Origin: Chitinophagaceae bacterium
Lineage (GTDB): Bacteria; Bacteroidota; Bacteroidia; Chitinophagales; Chitinophagaceae
Direction of reading: 5' to 3'
NCBI GenBank assembly: GCA_025455205.1
Contig: JALOMZ010000073.1
Coordinates: forward strand, 1-7,782
Length of the DNA: 7,782 nucleotides
A program made the position numbers and the translations under genes. The stretch's first letter is position 1, and each line of letters begins with the position of its first letter. The notes beneath the pieces are model-generated. The model was not told where the DNA came from, did not search any database, and was given only the letters and a program-made list of their open reading frames with translations. Positions 5,393 through 7,782 of this stretch are shown here, piece after piece.

Positions 5393-7782
5393 ATGATCAC
5401 ACAACTGCTCAAAAAATGGATGCTGGCCCTGGTTGGCAATGTATTGTGCCTGACCCTGATAGCCCAGAACACCGCTTCTGTAGGCGGCACCGTGGTTGAC
5501 AAGAACACCCAGCAGCCCATGGCCGGGGTAAGCATCCTGTTGAAACCAGGCAGCAAGGCAGCCACCACCGATGCCAACGGCCTCTTTCGCCTCACCGGCA
5601 TCGCTCCCGGCAGTTACCAACTGGAGCTGACGGCCGTGGGCTACCAGCCCCGCAGCCTGAGCAACCTGGTGCTAACCACGGGCAATGAAACCAACCTGGC
5701 CATTGAAATGGAAGCCAGCATCAGCCAGCTGGCCAACGTGGTAGTCAGTGGCCGCAAGAATACCGCCAAGGCCACTAGTCTGGAAAGTCCCCTGAGCATA
5801 CAAAGACTCACTACAGAAGATATCAAGGCCAACCCTGGCGGCAACTTCGACATCAGCAAGGTGATACAGTCGCTGCCCGGTGTGGGCGGCGGCGTGGGCG
5901 GCGGCGGATTCCGCAACGACATCATCATCCGCGGTGGCGCACCCAGTGAAAACGTATTCTATCTGGATGGCATAGAAGTACCCATCATCAACCACTTTGG
6001 TACGCAGGGCGCCGGCGGTGGTCCGCAGGGTATTCTCAACGTGAGTTTTATTGAAGACGTGAAGCTGAGCAGCTCTGCTTTTGATGCCCGGTACGACAAT
6101 ACCCTCAGCAGCGTATTCCAGTTCAAGCAGAAAAATGGCAACCCCAACCGGCTGCAGGGCAATTTTCGCCTGAGCGGAACTGAAGCCGCAGCCACTTTTG
6201 ACGGTCCCATCAGCAAGAACACCACCTTCCTGGCCAGTGCCCGCCGCAGTTACCTGCAATTCCTGTTTGAAACCCTCGACCTGCCTATACGCCCCAACTA
6301 TTGGGATTTCCAGTTCAAAACCACTACCCGCATCGATAAAAAAACCACGCTCAGCGTTTTGGGCATTGGCGCCATAGACGAATTCAGTTTTGCAGCACCC
6401 CGCGAAGCCACGCCGGAAAAGCTGTATGCCATCAACAGCAGCCCCATCATCAATCAGTGGACCTACACCGTGGGCGCCTCCCTGAAACGCCTGACCAAAA
6501 ACGGGTTCTGGAACCTTTCACTCAGCCGCAATGCGCTCGACAACCAGGTAGACAAATTTGAAGACAACGAAAATCCCAAGGAGGAAGACCGCACCCTGCT
6601 GATCAACAGCCGTGAAACAGAAAACAAATTGCGATTTGACCAGAACAGCAATTTGGGCGCATGGAAAATCAGCTATGGTGCTTCGGCACAGTTTGTTCAG
6701 TTTGACAACCGCTTTTTCCAGCGCTACCGCCCCCGCCTCACCGATGAACAGGGCAACGTAATTCAGCAGGCGGAGATCCTGACCAGTTCCAGCGACCTGG
6801 GATTCCTGCGCTACGGTGCCTTTGCACAGGCCGGCCGGCGCATCTTCAACAACAGGCTGGCCCTGAATGCCGGCTTCCGTATTGACGGCAACGATCTTGA
6901 CAACAGCGAGGCCAATCCGCTGAAACAATTCAGCCCCCGCATCAGCGCCAGTTACGCGCTCAGCAGGCAGTGGAACCTCAATGCCAGTTATGGCATGTAT
7001 TACCGATTGCCCAGCTATACGCAGCTGGCTTTCCAGGATCTGTTCAGCAGCGACAGAAACCGTAACCCAGGCAATTATATCCGCAGCACGCATTATGTGG
7101 CCGGCGTGGAGTTCCTGCCTTCCAATGCCACCCGTTTTACCGTGGAGGGCTTCTATAAAAAATACAGCAATTATCCGGTGAGCCTGCTGGATGGGGTGAG
7201 CCTGGCCAATAAGGGCACCGAATTTGGCGCCATTGGCAACGAGCCCGTGCAGCAGGATGGCCGCGGCCGGGCCTATGGATTTGAGTTTTTCGCCCAGCAA
7301 AAACTCACCAAGCGTTTCTTCGGCATCCTGAGCTACACCTTCTATCGCACGGAGTTCACCAATCTTCAGGGTGAATATATCCGGGCCAACTGGGACAACC
7401 GACATCTGCTGAGCCTCACTGGTGGCTACAAGTTCAACCGCAACTGGGAACTGGGCCTGAAATTCCGCTACCAGGGCCCTGCACCCTACAGCCCCTTCGA
7501 CATGCCGGCCAGCCAGCTCAACTACCTTACCCTGGGCACTGGCGTGCTCGACTTCGGCAATGCCAACAGCCTCACCCTCCGGGCCTTCCATGCCAGCGAT
7601 ATCCGCATCGACAAGAAATGGAATTTCCGCCGCTTCACGCTCGACCTATTCCTGGATATTCAGAACTGGTACAACTCCCAGAATCCCGGTCTGCCCCAAT
7701 ACACCTTTAAGCGCACGGAAGACAACAGTGCCTTCCTCACCACCGATGGCCAGCCCATCCAGCAGAATGGCAGCAATGCCAT
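5393..7782 (+). CDS. TonB-dependent outer-membrane receptor with CarboxypepD_reg domain (C-terminus beyond right edge)
   Basis: The frame is open from the ATG at 5393 to the window end (796 full codons). A signal peptide (about 1-24: KK, hydrophobic core, LIAQ) is followed by a CarboxypepD_reg beta-sandwich (about 28-110). The segment NVVVSG (115-120) leads into the plug domain, with IQSLPGV, RNDIIIRGGAPSENVFYLDGIEVP and the downstream GPQGILN. The rest is the beta-barrel, including FSPRISASYALSRQWNLNAS, YYRLPSYTQ, YGFEFFAQQKLT and DIRIDKKWNFR. It should import a ligand across the outer membrane using TonB-ExbBD energy. The form is CirA-like, not SusC, and no SusD gene is in view, so the substrate is unknown. 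Receptors of this type run about 780-830 residues, so only a few residues are probably missing. A 12-base tandem repeat enlarges a Gly-rich loop in the plug. It is divergent from a MarR-type regulator. Confidence 0.96.
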   Translation, partial: MITQLLKKWMLALVGNVLCLTLIAQNTASVGGTVVDKNTQQPMAGVSILLKPGSKAATTDANGLFRLTGIAPGSYQLELTAVGYQPRSLSNLVLTTGNETNLAIEMEASISQLANVVVSGRKNTAKATSLESPLSIQRLTTEDIKANPGGNFDISKVIQSLPGVGGGVGGGGFRNDIIIRGGAPSENVFYLDGIEVPIINHFGTQGAGGGPQGILNVSFIEDVKLSSSAFDARYDNTLSSVFQFKQKNGNPNRLQGNFRLSGTEAAATFDGPISKNTTFLASARRSYLQFLFETLDLPIRPNYWDFQFKTTTRIDKKTTLSVLGIGAIDEFSFAAPREATPEKLYAINSSPIINQWTYTVGASLKRLTKNGFWNLSLSRNALDNQVDKFEDNENPKEEDRTLLINSRETENKLRFDQNSNLGAWKISYGASAQFVQFDNRFFQRYRPRLTDEQGNVIQQAEILTSSSDLGFLRYGAFAQAGRRIFNNRLALNAGFRIDGNDLDNSEANPLKQFSPRISASYALSRQWNLNASYGMYYRLPSYTQLAFQDLFSSDRNRNPGNYIRSTHYVAGVEFLPSNATRFTVEGFYKKYSNYPVSLLDGVSLANKGTEFGAIGNEPVQQDGRGRAYGFEFFAQQKLTKRFFGILSYTFYRTEFTNLQGEYIRANWDNRHLLSLTGGYKFNRNWELGLKFRYQGPAPYSPFDMPASQLNYLTLGTGVLDFGNANSLTLRAFHASDIRIDKKWNFRRFTLDLFLDIQNWYNSQNPGLPQYTFKRTEDNSAFLTTDGQPIQQNGSNA
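5882..5905 (+). repeat. 12-base tandem repeat in the receptor plug (Val-Gly-Gly-Gly twice)
   Basis: GTGGGCGGCGGC occurs twice in direct succession, followed by one more GGA glycine codon, giving VGGGVGGGG at residues 164-172 of the receptor. It is in frame and falls in the plug between the LPGV motif and FRNDIIIRGG, where related receptors usually have a shorter Gly/Ser stretch. It looks like a small in-frame slippage duplication. Confidence 0.75.

Noticed and set aside
5672..6259. Minus-strand open frame of 195 codons opposite the receptor plug region
   Set aside because: It is a shadow of the receptor coding frame, with no recognisable motif.
6518..7591. Minus-strand open frame of 357 codons inside the receptor gene
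   Set aside because: It is antisense to an unmistakable TonB-dependent receptor. Its Ala/Gly/Val/Glu-rich composition is what reverse reading of G+C-rich codons produces; no domain or start signal is seen.

Overview
The window looks like ordinary chromosomal DNA from a member of the Bacteroidota, most likely the family Chitinophagaceae. The reasons are a CarboxypepD_reg plus TonB-dependent receptor, a YpdA-type reductase of the Bacteroidota kind (GGGPIGLAC), an L,D-transpeptidase with a scaffold domain, the near absence of strong Shine-Dalgarno sequences, and a perfect Bacteroidota-type -7 box (TAnnTTTG) upstream of one gene. The taxon is inferred from protein style. Coding density is very high and no gap exceeds about 160 bases. 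I see no tRNA, rRNA, CRISPR array, insertion sequence or phage module.

Layout. (1) 1-834, minus: the first 278 codons of a lipoprotein-like L,D-transpeptidase that runs off the left edge; its catalytic domain is outside. (2) 911-1876, plus: a compact three-gene membrane-protein operon, consisting of a small YtxH-like protein, a two-helix DUF1469/'phage holin family' protein, and an unrecognised basic protein with an acidic tail. It is diverged from the transpeptidase. (3) 1866-5234, minus: four co-directional genes, in transcription order a MarR-family regulator, a GNAT acetyltransferase, a PHP-less family X DNA polymerase and a YpdA-type FAD/NAD(P) disulfide reductase. The last gene converges on, and overlaps by 11 bases, the end of the membrane operon. 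(4) 5393-7782, plus: a TonB-dependent outer-membrane receptor, almost complete, running off the right edge and divergent from the MarR gene.

How they fit together. The left part concerns the cell envelope (peptidoglycan cross-linking, small inner-membrane stress-type proteins). The minus-strand run mixes regulation, thiol redox and DNA repair and need not be one operon, although PolX and YpdA are only 36 bases apart. The most testable regulatory feature is a perfect 7-bp inverted repeat (5261-5279) between the MarR gene and the receptor gene. It sits where the -33 region of the MarR promoter would be, so an autoregulatory operator that may also control the receptor is plausible.

I do not see a clearly new system. 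The points worth a second look are the MarR/receptor operator, the Pol beta-sized PolX without its PHP nuclease domain, the missing GGGPCG-type cysteine in the YpdA protein, and the membrane trio that resembles enterobacterial yqjD-yqjE-yqjK in layout.
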